From assembly GCA_038522375.1 (NCBI GenBank), contig JBCBKE010000074.1, forward strand, positions 1 to 14,471: a stretch of DNA of 14,471 bases, given 5' to 3'. A model generated the notes under the pieces. That model was given only the letters and a program-made list of their open reading frames with translations. It ran no database searches and was not told the origin of the DNA. This stretch comes from UBA5336 sp038522375. Its GTDB lineage: Bacteria; Pseudomonadota; Alphaproteobacteria; Caulobacterales; Hyphomonadaceae. Position numbers and translations under genes: made by a program. Shown here in pieces: positions 7,825-14,471 of this stretch (position 1 is its first letter; the number at the start of each line of letters is the position of its first letter).

Positions 7825-7868
7825 AGTATCTGAAATTGGACATCAAATAGTGTCCAATATGAAAGACA
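7825..7868 (+). promoter_or_regulatory. Tandem PpsR/CrtJ operator upstream of bchE
   Basis: The PpsR/CrtJ repressor of photosynthesis genes binds TGT-N12-ACA, often as two boxes 8 bases apart. Box 2 (7851-7868, TGTCCAATATGAAAGACA) is a perfect match, including the preferred inner C and G (TGTC-N10-GACA). Box 1 (7825-7842, AGTATCTGAAATTGGACA) has one mismatch in the six key bases. The spacer TCAAATAG (7843-7850) is exactly 8 bases. Box 2 ends 12 bases before the bchE ATG, so occupancy should block transcription or early elongation. I see no certain -35/-10 pair. The rest of the gap (7714-7824) holds no gene. Confidence 0.72.
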
Positions 7869-7880
7869 GCGAGACGAGAC

Positions 7881-9521
7881 ATGCGAATTCTGTTGGTGCA
7901 CCCTAATTACCATTCGGGCGGAGCGGAGATTGCGGGCAGTTGGCCGCCGGCATGGGTTGCCTATCTCGCCGGCCCGCTGAAGAAAGCGGGTTTCACGGAC
8001 ATCCATTTCGTGGATGCCATGACCAATGATCTCGGTGACGATGACCTTCGGGCGGCCATGCGCGAGCTGCAACCGGACGTGGTTGGTGCAACCGCGATCA
8101 CACCTTCGATCTACAAGGCCGAGGAGGTCCTGAAGATCGCATCCGAGGAACTGCCCGATGCGGTGACCGTCCTGGGCGGGGTCCATGCGACGTTCATGTA
8201 CAAGCAGGTGCTGACCGAAGCGCCATGGATCGATGTTATCGCCCGCGGCGAGGGCGAGGAAATCTTCCGGGAACTCATCACGGCCATTGACCGGGGCCAA
8301 TGGCCAGCGTGTCGCCGGGAGATCAGGGGCCTTGCGTTCCGGGATGGCGAGCAGATCGTTGCCACCGAAGCGGCGCCGACCGTGAAGGACCTGGATGCCA
8401 TTGAACCTGACTGGTCGCTGCTGGAGTGGAAGAAGTACACCTATGTGCCGTTGGGTGTCAGGGTGGCGATCCCGAACCTCGCCCGCGGCTGTCCGTTTAC
8501 CTGCAGCTTCTGCAGCCAGTGGAAATTCTGGCGCGACTACCGGGTTCGTGATCCGAAAAAGGTCGTCGATGAAATCGAGACACTGGTCAACGAGCACGAT
8601 GTCGGGTTTTTCATCCTCGCCGACGAAGAACCGACGATAAACCGGAAGAAATTCATCGAGTTCTGCCAGGAACTGATCGATCGCGGCCTGCCCGACAAGA
8701 TCAAATGGGGCATCAACACGCGCGTCACCGACATCATGCGCGACAAGGCATTGCTCAGCTTTTACCGCGAGGCGGGACTGGTGCATGTCTCCCTCGGCAC
8801 GGAGGCGGCAGCGCAACTCAAGCTCGACCAATTCAACAAGGAAACCAAGGTCGGCGAGAACAAGGAGGCCATCCGTCTGTTGCGCGAAGCCGATATCTTT
8901 GTGGAGGCCCAGTTCATTGTCGGGTTGGACAATGAAACGGAAGAGACGCTGGAAGAGACCTACCGGATGGCCTGGGATTGGCAGCCAGATCTCGCCAATT
9001 GGGCCATGTACACGCCCTGGCCGTTCACACCACTTTTCCAGGACCTGAAGGATCAGGTCGAGATCTTCGATTTCGAGAAGTACAATTTCGTCACACCGAT
9101 CATGAAGCCCGCCGCCATGGAACGGGGCGAACTGCTCAATGGCGTGATGAAGAACTACCGCCGGTTCTACATGCAAAAGGCGCTGTTCCATTATCCCTGG
9201 CGGGGCACTGGCTTCCGGCGCCGGTATTTTCTGGGTTGTCTCAAGGCGTTCCTGAAGGCCGGCTTCAAGCGCCAGTTCTACGACCTCGGCAAGGCTGGAT
9301 ACTGGGGCCCGCAATCGAAGAAGACGGTCAACTTCAACTTCGATCGCACGCGCACCCTGGCGCCCGCACAACTCGACGATTGGCAGGCCAATGCCGACAA
9401 GGCGGCCATCAAGAGAGCCAGGCGCCTTTCCGAGAATCCGGAGCCGGTGAAGGCGTGCGGCGGTGGAACCGATCAGATGGACGAACCGGCCGGATCGACC
9501 GTCCTGATCGACCAGCGGTGA
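7881..9521 (+). CDS. bchE: Anaerobic Mg-protoporphyrin IX monomethyl ester cyclase BchE
   Basis: BchE forms the isocyclic ring E of bacteriochlorophyll without oxygen, taking the new carbonyl oxygen from water and using cobalamin, S-adenosylmethionine and an iron-sulfur cluster. The 546-residue protein opens with HPNYHSGGAEIAGSWPPAW and a cobalamin-binding-type domain to about residue 180. The radical-SAM cluster cysteines are Cys204, Cys208 and Cys211 in RGCPFTCSFCSQWKFWRD. FILADEEPTI, SLGTEAAAQLKLD, QFIVGLDNETEETLEETY and NWAMYTPWPF follow, and the BchE-typical CGGG-QM element lies near the C-terminus. It is slightly shorter at the C-terminus than the Rhodobacter proteins as I remember them. 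The Shine-Dalgarno is weak. It is the first gene of a probable operon with bchJ and hemN, behind a tandem PpsR-type operator. The aerobic alternative AcsF is not in this window. Confidence 0.96.
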   Translation: MRILLVHPNYHSGGAEIAGSWPPAWVAYLAGPLKKAGFTDIHFVDAMTNDLGDDDLRAAMRELQPDVVGATAITPSIYKAEEVLKIASEELPDAVTVLGGVHATFMYKQVLTEAPWIDVIARGEGEEIFRELITAIDRGQWPACRREIRGLAFRDGEQIVATEAAPTVKDLDAIEPDWSLLEWKKYTYVPLGVRVAIPNLARGCPFTCSFCSQWKFWRDYRVRDPKKVVDEIETLVNEHDVGFFILADEEPTINRKKFIEFCQELIDRGLPDKIKWGINTRVTDIMRDKALLSFYREAGLVHVSLGTEAAAQLKLDQFNKETKVGENKEAIRLLREADIFVEAQFIVGLDNETEETLEETYRMAWDWQPDLANWAMYTPWPFTPLFQDLKDQVEIFDFEKYNFVTPIMKPAAMERGELLNGVMKNYRRFYMQKALFHYPWRGTGFRRRYFLGCLKAFLKAGFKRQFYDLGKAGYWGPQSKKTVNFNFDRTRTLAPAQLDDWQANADKAAIKRARRLSENPEPVKACGGGTDQMDEPAGSTVLIDQR

Positions 9522-9528
9522 GATCACC

Positions 9529-10164
9529 ATGGCAAGTGCCGCTGAACATCCCCATGCGTTCCCATCGCAGTCCGCCCGCATTGGCCCCAATGCCGTGCTG
9601 CAACTTGAGCAGGCCCTGGTCGAGACGAGCGGGGAGAGTGCCAGCGGACGGGTTTTTGCACGGGCTGGATTGTCGGGCCTTCTGACAGACCGCCCGACGG
9701 ACATGGTCGATGAGCAGCTTCCGCGGGCGCTGTTCGACAGCCTTTTCGCAGTATTTCCCGAACCGCAAGCACGCAGGATCGCCCACCGCGCCGGCGTGCT
9801 GACGGGCAAGTACATTCTGGAACACCGTATCCCCGCGCCCGTGCGGATGCTGTTGGCATGGCTTCCGGCAGGGATTGCCCAGCCCCTCCTTTTGAGCGCC
9901 ATTCTCCGGCACGCGTGGACCTTTGCAGGTTCGGGACGTTGCATCGCAACGGCTGGCCGCGCGGCCAGGATCGAGATCGCGGCGAACCCGTTGGCGATGC
10001 CAGGATGCGCCTGGCATGTGGGCGTTTTCGAGACCCTGTTCAGACGCCTTGTAAGCCCGCGCGCCAGTGTGAGCCACGGGCCGTGCTGCCTGGACGGCGA
10101 TGCCGCCTGCCACTTCGAGATAGACGTGACCACAAGCAATATCAGGCGAGTATCAAATGACTGA
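9529..10164 (+). CDS. bchJ: Bacteriochlorophyll biosynthesis V4R-domain protein BchJ
   Basis: The 211-residue protein matches BchJ in length, in position directly after bchE, and in C-terminal pattern: the V4R domain ends in a Cys-rich HGPCCLDGDAACHFEI segment typical of the family. BchJ was first named the 4-vinyl (8-vinyl) reductase, but BciA and BciB are now the accepted reductases. BchJ is better viewed as a tetrapyrrole-binding accessory or carrier protein whose loss reduces pigment. The start lies 7 bases after the bchE stop, with GGTGAGA overlapping the end of bchE as ribosome binding site. Its last codons overlap hemN by 8 bases, so translation is probably coupled across all three genes. 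It is divergent enough that the call leans partly on context. Confidence 0.87.
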   Translation: MASAAEHPHAFPSQSARIGPNAVLQLEQALVETSGESASGRVFARAGLSGLLTDRPTDMVDEQLPRALFDSLFAVFPEPQARRIAHRAGVLTGKYILEHRIPAPVRMLLAWLPAGIAQPLLLSAILRHAWTFAGSGRCIATAGRAARIEIAANPLAMPGCAWHVGVFETLFRRLVSPRASVSHGPCCLDGDAACHFEIDVTTSNIRRVSND

Positions 10165-11506
10165 CCGCGTCCGCCAATACAGTACCCGTCCCGTCCCGCG
10201 GTACACGAGTTATCCCACGGTGCCCCACTTTGGCGACGGCGTAACGGTAGAGACCTATGCGCGCTGGCTCGCCCGGTTGGATCCGTCGCAGACGCTGTCG
10301 CTCTATCTTCACGTCCCTTACTGCAAGCAGGCCTGCTGGTATTGCGGTTGCAACATGAAGCTGGCGGCGAGGCCCGAACCGGTGGCGGACTATGCGGCCA
10401 CGCTGATGCAGGAAACCAGCCTGCTTGCGCAGCACCTGCCGGCACGCTTCACGATCAGTCACCTGCACTGGGGTGGGGGTACGCCCACCGCGATGACGGC
10501 CGATGACCTCGAATGCGCCATGGAAGTTGTCCGGGCGAACTTCGACATCGCGCCAAACGCAGAACTTGCCATCGAGAGCGACCCGCGAACGGTGGACGAC
10601 GAGATGATCGCACGGATCGGGGCCATGGGCTTCAACCGGGCGAGCTTCGGGGTCCAGGAGTTCGATCCGCAGGTGCAGGTTGCGATCAACCGGGTTCAGC
10701 CGCCGGAAATGGTCGCCGAGGCGGTTGACAAGCTCCGGCGTGCGGGGGTCTCCAGCATCAATTTCGACCTGATTTACGGGCTGCCATACCAGACTGCCGA
10801 TATCCTGCTTCGGACCATCGACGTATGTGCCGCGATGGCGCCTGACCGGATTGCATTGTTCGGGTATGCCCATGTGCCCTGGATGGCCAAACGCCAACGG
10901 ATGATACCGGAAGCGGCCTTGCCCGGTGCAGCCGAACGCCTGGAGCAGGCCGATCAAGCGGCGACCGCGCTTGTGGATCATGGCTATGTTCCTGTTGGTC
11001 TGGACCATTTCGCGTTGCCCGGTGACTGTTTGGCAAGGGCTGAAAGGGCGGGCACGCTCAAGCGCAATTTCCAGGGTTATACGACCGACACAGCCGCCGC
11101 GCTGCTCGGCGTGGGCGCGACAGCGATCGGGCGCACACCCGATGGCCTTGTCCAGAATATTGCCGAGACGGGCGCCTGGGCACGCGCGGTATCAGCGGGT
11201 GTTCTTCCCGTCAGCAAAGGCCACGCCTATGGCGGTGAAGACAAACTCAGAGCCGATGTGATCGAAGCCCTGATGTGCTTTGGCGTGGCCGATATCGCAG
11301 CCATCTCAAGCGCCCATGGCGTGGCCCCTGAATGGGCCGATGGCGCACGCGCGGCCCTTCGTGATGTCGAGGGCGACGGGCTGGTCTCCTGGACTGGTCA
11401 TCGTCTCACGGTTGCCAAGGACGGATTGCCGCTTGTTCGCGTGGTGGCATCGGCTTTCGACATCTACTTCCAGGGCCAGGCTGCCAAGCATTCGATTGCG
11501 GTTTAG
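10157..11506 (+). CDS. hemN: Oxygen-independent coproporphyrinogen III oxidase HemN
   Basis: HemN decarboxylates two propionates of coproporphyrinogen III to give protoporphyrinogen IX, using SAM instead of oxygen; the product feeds both heme and bacteriochlorophyll. The protein is 449 residues. The N-terminal RYTSYPT motif and the cluster motif with Cys56, Cys60, Cys63 and Cys65 (HVPYCKQACWYCGCN) identify true HemN; the CGCN ending separates it from the heme chaperone HemW. HWGGGTPT, ESDPRT, GFNRASFGVQEFD, NFDLIYGLPYQT and GYAHVPWMAKRQ follow in the expected order, then DHFALP and the C-terminal YTTD and GVGATAIG elements. The ATG lies inside the end of bchJ (ATGACTGA), suggesting translational coupling. 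In this operon it can raise protoporphyrin supply together with BchE. Confidence 0.95.
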   Translation: MTDRVRQYSTRPVPRYTSYPTVPHFGDGVTVETYARWLARLDPSQTLSLYLHVPYCKQACWYCGCNMKLAARPEPVADYAATLMQETSLLAQHLPARFTISHLHWGGGTPTAMTADDLECAMEVVRANFDIAPNAELAIESDPRTVDDEMIARIGAMGFNRASFGVQEFDPQVQVAINRVQPPEMVAEAVDKLRRAGVSSINFDLIYGLPYQTADILLRTIDVCAAMAPDRIALFGYAHVPWMAKRQRMIPEAALPGAAERLEQADQAATALVDHGYVPVGLDHFALPGDCLARAERAGTLKRNFQGYTTDTAAALLGVGATAIGRTPDGLVQNIAETGAWARAVSAGVLPVSKGHAYGGEDKLRADVIEALMCFGVADIAAISSAHGVAPEWADGARAALRDVEGDGLVSWTGHRLTVAKDGLPLVRVVASAFDIYFQGQAAKHSIAV

Positions 11507-11612
11507 GGTTTTGGTCGGTCGATTTCCGCCAGACGGTCGTTTCAGATTGCTGGTTTGGCGCATGTTTCCATTCGCCAATGACCCCGTTTGTGTGGAACTG
11601 GGTGTGCGGTCG

Positions 11613-11629
11613 CGGGCCCGGGCCCGGGC
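11613..11629. repeat. GC-only palindrome between convergent hemN and the aerR-like gene
   Basis: Alternating CCC and GGG blocks form nested perfect palindromes, for example GCCCGGGCCCGGGC at 11616-11629. It lies in the 147-base convergent gap (11507-11653) and can fold on either transcript, so a bidirectional pause or termination role is possible. There is no T-run on either side. Nothing else is recognisable in the gap. Confidence 0.4.
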
Positions 11630-11653
11630 GAGGGGTGACCCTTCGGGCGCCGC

Positions 11654-12433
11654 TCAGCTTTGTGCCCGCCGTTTCGTCGCGACGAGGGCCGGAAGCTCCA
11701 GTGCCGACAGGCAGTATTGGGCGAAGCCCGCGCGCTCCAGATATTGGCACGGCGCAAGGCCAAGGCGTCCCAGCAGGACGACACCGGCCCCTCCATTGAG
11801 GCTCGCCAGGCGCTGGAAGTGCGGCAACCGGGTTTCCGATGCGTGGGCAAATACCGGGCTGGAGACGATGACCAGATGGTCGACCTGTGCGGCGGCAACG
11901 GTTCTTGCGAGGTCGTTTTCATCCTGCCCCAACCAGAGCGCGACGTCGAACCCCTCTGCCTGCAGGAGGTCCCTTGCCATGCCAGCGAGTTGGAAGTGTG
12001 GATCCCAAGGAGCGTTGGCGACCATGATGCTGGTGTGTTTTGGGATGGGTGCCATGGCGGGAGGCGTGGCGACCTTCCTGAAGGCGGTCAGGAGCTTGGA
12101 CAGGGCAATGTCGAGATCGACGGTCGACAGCTCGTCGGCGTCCCATAGCCACCTCAGTCCGTCGAACACGAGTTCGGCCGATGAAACCAGGGCGCGCAGG
12201 CTACCAGCAGACTGTTGGAAGAAGGCAACCGCTTGGGCGTCCTGTCCCTCTGTCAGTGCGCGGGTGACATCAAGCAAGTCCGTGGTCGCCAGGACGGGCG
12301 GAGTGTAGCTCACTCGACCGAGATCGGACTGGGTATCGAATGCTTCCAGTATGCCGAGCCCATGCGGTGGCCGATCCCACACTTGCCGGGGCTGACCGGA
12401 CGTTGCCGGTTCGATTTCGAGGCTGTTACCCAT
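11654..12433 (-). CDS. AerR/PpaA-type cobalamin-binding photosynthesis regulator
   Basis: The 259-residue protein lacks an obvious helix-turn-helix. Residues about 85-125 form a helical block (LRWLWDADELSTVDLDIALSKLL) like the cap region of AerR/PpaA regulators. Residues about 134-255 form a cobalamin-binding Rossmann-like domain with His146 in APWDPHFQLAGMARDLLQ, followed by GFDVALWLG and late LVIVSSP and GGAGVVLLG strands. AerR of Rhodobacter capsulatus binds cobalamin through a His at nearly the same position and antagonises the repressor CrtJ in a light-dependent way. Here the usual D-x-H-x-x-G has Leu at the Gly position. An in-frame stop just upstream limits the start to 12433; the Shine-Dalgarno is poor. 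It converges on bchE-bchJ-hemN, which fits a regulatory role there. A generic B12-binding protein is the alternative. Confidence 0.75.
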   Translation of the reverse strand: MGNSLEIEPATSGQPRQVWDRPPHGLGILEAFDTQSDLGRVSYTPPVLATTDLLDVTRALTEGQDAQAVAFFQQSAGSLRALVSSAELVFDGLRWLWDADELSTVDLDIALSKLLTAFRKVATPPAMAPIPKHTSIMVANAPWDPHFQLAGMARDLLQAEGFDVALWLGQDENDLARTVAAAQVDHLVIVSSPVFAHASETRLPHFQRLASLNGGAGVVLLGRLGLAPCQYLERAGFAQYCLSALELPALVATKRRAQS

Positions 12434-12434
12434 T

Positions 12435-12478
12435 GTCGGTGATCAGGCGACATCGGCGCCACCGCGTTTATCCGTACA
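12435..12478 (-). promoter_or_regulatory. Degenerate PpsR-like tandem site before the aerR-like gene
   Basis: Read on the minus strand, a TGT-N12-GGT half-match (12478-12461) is followed by 8 bases and TGTC...GACA (12452-12434). The second site has 13, not 12, bases between TGT and ACA. The layout echoes the operator at bchE, but both boxes are imperfect, so this may be chance. The remaining gap to pgi (12479-12597) shows no gene. Confidence 0.22.
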
Positions 12479-12597
12479 GTTCCCTAGTTGGTTGATGCAG
12501 GGGTGCGATGCTCGCCGACCGCTGGACTTTCTGAACCTGGGCAGGGCTGCACGCCTGGGACGCGACCAACACGCTCCGAGGCGCTGGCTCGCTCGCA

Positions 12598-14160
12598 CTA
12601 GAGGCTTGCCTTGAGGCGTGCGGCAAGTTTGGCTGTCACGGGGTCGGAGGCTGCAGCCTCGCCGGCGAGTACCGCTTTCAGCCGTCCGGCCATGGTCTTG
12701 CCGCGCTCGACGCCCCACTGGTCGAAACTGTTCACGCCCCAGAGCACGCCAGCAAGGTAGGTGCGGTGTTCGTAGAGGGCGATCAGCGCTCCCAGCCTGG
12801 CCGCATCGAAGGCCTCGCACGACAGGAAGGTCGAAGGGCGGCCGCCGGCATGCACTTTCTGCCGGGCGACGGCGTCAGGTAGTCCCGGCTCTTCTTCACG
12901 AACTTCGGCGAGGGTCCGCCCATTGGCCAGCACTTCGGCCTGGGCGAGGGCGTGGGCGGCGAGGGCGCGCTTGCCGTCCATGTCACCGCCGGCATCGGGG
13001 GCCAGGATGAATTCGGCGGGCACGACCTGCGTGCCCTGGTGCAGCCATTGGTGATAGGAATGCTGGCCGATTGAGCCTTCCCCGCCCCAGACAGCCGGCG
13101 CTGTTGTGAGGGGCGCGGCGGTGCCGTCCGGCCCGACGGACTTGCCGTTGGACTCCATTTCGAGCTGCTGCAGGTAGGTGGGCAGGAAGCGCAGCCGCCG
13201 TGCATAGGCGAGGACCACGCGCATGGGGTAGCCGAGGCCGGTGGCATTCCAGACATCCATCAGGGCCAGCCGCGCCGGGAGATTGTCATCGAGGGCCGCT
13301 GTCTTGACGTGTTGGTCCATGGCGGCGGCTCCGGCGAGGAAGTCGCGAATGCGCTCTGGACCCACGGCGATGAAGCAGGCGAGGCTGGCTGCTGACCAGA
13401 GCGAGAAGCGCCCGCCAACACTGAGGGGCATGTCAAAGAGGTGTGGCGTGCTGCCATCGCCGACCCAGGACGTGGCGCGATCCGGATTGGCGGTGACGAG
13501 GGCGAGGTGGTGGCCGGCCCTCTCTCCGAGGGCATCGGTGAGCCACGCCCGGGCGCGGGCCAGATTGTAGAGGGTTTCCTCGGTGCCGAAGGACTTCGAT
13601 ACGCCAATGACCAGGGTGCGGGCGGGGGTGAGCCCATCCAGCGCCAGGTCGAGGTCGATCGGGTCGAGATTGGCCGCGAAGCGGAGGTCGAAGGCCTTGC
13701 TGCTTTCGGCCTGGAAGGCATCGGCAATGAGGCGCGGACCGAAATCCGAACCGCCGATGCCGATATGGACAATGGCCGAGAAGGGGGCGCCGTCTGCTGC
13801 GGTGAGTGCGCCGCTGCGGACCTTGGCAGCGAAATCGAGCGGGGCGACAAGGCTCTGGCGGACGGTTTCGGCGTCACCGTCCATTGGGGAGCCGGCCCGC
13901 AAGGCCCAATGGAGGGCCGGCCGATTTTCAGAGGGGTTCACCGTGGCGCTGGAGAACAGGTCTGCGATGGCCTTGGGGAGGCCGCGCCGGGCGCCCCAGG
14001 TGATAAGCGCTTCCTCCGCGTCATAGTCGATACGGTGGCGGCAGAGATCGACGGTCCAGCCCGCTGCTGCCAGGGGCTTCCTGTCGAGGCGGTTGCCGGC
14101 AAGGGCTGAAAGGGGCTGCGCCTTGAGGCGGTCGAGGTGGTCGGAAAGGGCGTCGATCAT
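12598..14160 (-). CDS. pgi: Glucose-6-phosphate isomerase
   Basis: This enzyme interconverts glucose 6-phosphate and fructose 6-phosphate at the entry to glycolysis and gluconeogenesis. The protein is 520 residues, slightly shorter than the roughly 550 of the E. coli type. Family features in order are NPSENRPALHWALR, HIGIGGSDFGPRL, the phosphate-binding SKSFGTEETL, VGGRFSLWSAASL, MESNGKS with the catalytic Glu, GQHSYHQWLHQGTQVVPAEF with the ring-opening His, and the C-terminal NSFDQWGVERGK with the conserved Lys. AAGGAG lies 6 bases upstream of the ATG, a good ribosome binding site. It is divergent from tuf and precedes the aerR-like gene on the same strand by 164 bases. Confidence 0.97.
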   Translation of the reverse strand: MIDALSDHLDRLKAQPLSALAGNRLDRKPLAAAGWTVDLCRHRIDYDAEEALITWGARRGLPKAIADLFSSATVNPSENRPALHWALRAGSPMDGDAETVRQSLVAPLDFAAKVRSGALTAADGAPFSAIVHIGIGGSDFGPRLIADAFQAESSKAFDLRFAANLDPIDLDLALDGLTPARTLVIGVSKSFGTEETLYNLARARAWLTDALGERAGHHLALVTANPDRATSWVGDGSTPHLFDMPLSVGGRFSLWSAASLACFIAVGPERIRDFLAGAAAMDQHVKTAALDDNLPARLALMDVWNATGLGYPMRVVLAYARRLRFLPTYLQQLEMESNGKSVGPDGTAAPLTTAPAVWGGEGSIGQHSYHQWLHQGTQVVPAEFILAPDAGGDMDGKRALAAHALAQAEVLANGRTLAEVREEEPGLPDAVARQKVHAGGRPSTFLSCEAFDAARLGALIALYEHRTYLAGVLWGVNSFDQWGVERGKTMAGRLKAVLAGEAAASDPVTAKLAARLKASL

Positions 14161-14217
14161 TGCAGGCTCCTTGGCGTCCGATTTTGCGCCGGTGGGGCGC
14201 AGGGGTGATTTAGGGGT

Positions 14218-14240
14218 GACGGCGGGCCAAAACCGCCGTC
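14218..14240. repeat. Perfect hairpin in the pgi-tuf divergent region
   Basis: Arms GACGGCGG (14218-14225) and CCGCCGTC (14233-14240) pair perfectly around a 7-base loop GCCAAAA. It lies 58 bases upstream of the pgi ATG, so it could fold in the pgi 5' leader. No T-run follows on either strand, so it is not a clear terminator. Confidence 0.4.
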
Positions 14241-14262
14241 CCGCTGCATTTCCCTTATAGAG

Positions 14263-14280
14263 ATTGCGTTTGACCGCAAT
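14263..14280. promoter_or_regulatory. Short inverted repeat between pgi and tuf
   Basis: ATTGCG (14263-14268) and CGCAAT (14275-14280) are perfect 6-base complements separated by TTTGAC. It lies where the divergent promoters should be, beside TATAAG on the minus strand and TTGACC on the plus strand, and could be an operator. No regulator can be assigned. For tuf, TTGAAC (14287) is a possible -35 element, but its -10 is poor. Confidence 0.25.
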
Positions 14281-14408
14281 GGGCGCTTGAACCGGGCGTC
14301 ACCGTGCAGTATTCCCCCGCGATCAACAGGCGGTGAAGACCGTCCACAGAGGGTTCGCGGGCTGCCGGCTACGGGGCGGCGCTGCCCAATTGTTACAAGG
14401 AGGGCCCC

Positions 14409-14471
14409 ATGGCCAAGGAGAAGTTTGAGCGTAACAAGCCGCACGTGAACATCGGCACGATCGGGCACGTG
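14409..14471 (+). CDS. tuf: Elongation factor Tu, N-terminal fragment
   Basis: The first 21 codons read [20 protein letters not shown] then Val, the characteristic N-terminus of EF-Tu just before its GTP-binding P-loop. EF-Tu delivers aminoacyl-tRNA to the ribosome. A perfect AAGGAGG (14397-14403) sits 5 bases before the ATG, as expected for a very highly expressed gene. The gene runs off the window edge. No tRNA gene is visible in the upstream 248 bases. Confidence 0.96.

Noticed and set aside
6207..10445. A stop-free minus-strand frame of 1412 codons covering the monooxygenase end, bchE, bchJ and the hemN start
   Set aside because: It is antisense to four well-supported genes and reads as arginine-, histidine- and proline-rich sequence with no recognisable domain. 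High GC and codon bias commonly remove stops in this antisense phase.
11280..12308. A 342-codon plus-strand frame over the end of hemN and the aerR-like gene
   Set aside because: It overlaps hemN in another frame and is antisense to a protein with clear B12-domain features; its own translation has no recognisable domain.
14161..14408. A tRNA gene upstream of tuf
   Set aside because: tRNAs often precede tuf, but I find no cloverleaf, T-loop GTTCGAATC-like element or CCA-adjacent acceptor stem here.

Overview
The window looks like a high-GC alphaproteobacterial chromosome able to make bacteriochlorophyll. Three things point there: the housekeeping order tpiA-secG-pyrG...eno, a cysteine-free alphaproteobacterial-type ribosomal protein L32, and a compact set of (bacterio)chlorophyll and heme genes (bchE, bchJ, hemN) beside a cobalamin-binding regulator of the AerR/PpaA type. 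I cannot name a genus from the sequence alone.

Layout. At the left edge, on the minus strand, are the first codons of what looks like a membrane-anchored PpiD/SurA-type peptidyl-prolyl isomerase, divergent from tpiA. A plus-strand housekeeping block follows: tpiA (triose-phosphate isomerase), secG (translocase subunit with a long acidic tail), pyrG (CTP synthase), rpmF (L32) and eno (enolase). After a 212-base gap comes one large plus-strand gene of 854 codons. It fuses a hormone-sensitive-lipase-type esterase to a phenylacetone-monooxygenase-like Baeyer-Villiger monooxygenase. After a 258-base gap holding a strong hairpin and a regulatory region come bchE, bchJ and hemN, tightly packed (7-base gap, then 8-base overlap) and probably one operon. 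Facing them on the minus strand is an AerR/PpaA-like gene, preceded on the same strand by pgi (glucose-6-phosphate isomerase). The right edge holds the first 21 codons of tuf (EF-Tu), divergent from pgi.

How the parts may work together. HemN makes protoporphyrinogen without oxygen, and BchE closes ring E of bacteriochlorophyll without oxygen; both are radical-SAM enzymes and BchE also uses cobalamin. BchJ is a bacteriochlorophyll accessory protein. Directly upstream of bchE I see a perfect PpsR/CrtJ operator (TGT-N12-ACA) and, exactly 8 bases before it, a second one with a single mismatch. That is the classical tandem layout for this light/oxygen repressor. The convergent AerR/PpaA homologue is the family that antagonises PpsR/CrtJ in a cobalamin- and light-dependent way, so the locus may be a small self-contained pigment module regulated apart from the main photosynthesis cluster.

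The other striking item is the esterase/Baeyer-Villiger fusion. Its two activities are consecutive steps (ketone to ester, ester to acid plus alcohol) on one polypeptide. The esterase triad and the flavin and NADPH motifs look intact, but the Baeyer-Villiger signature has Val where His is normally invariant.
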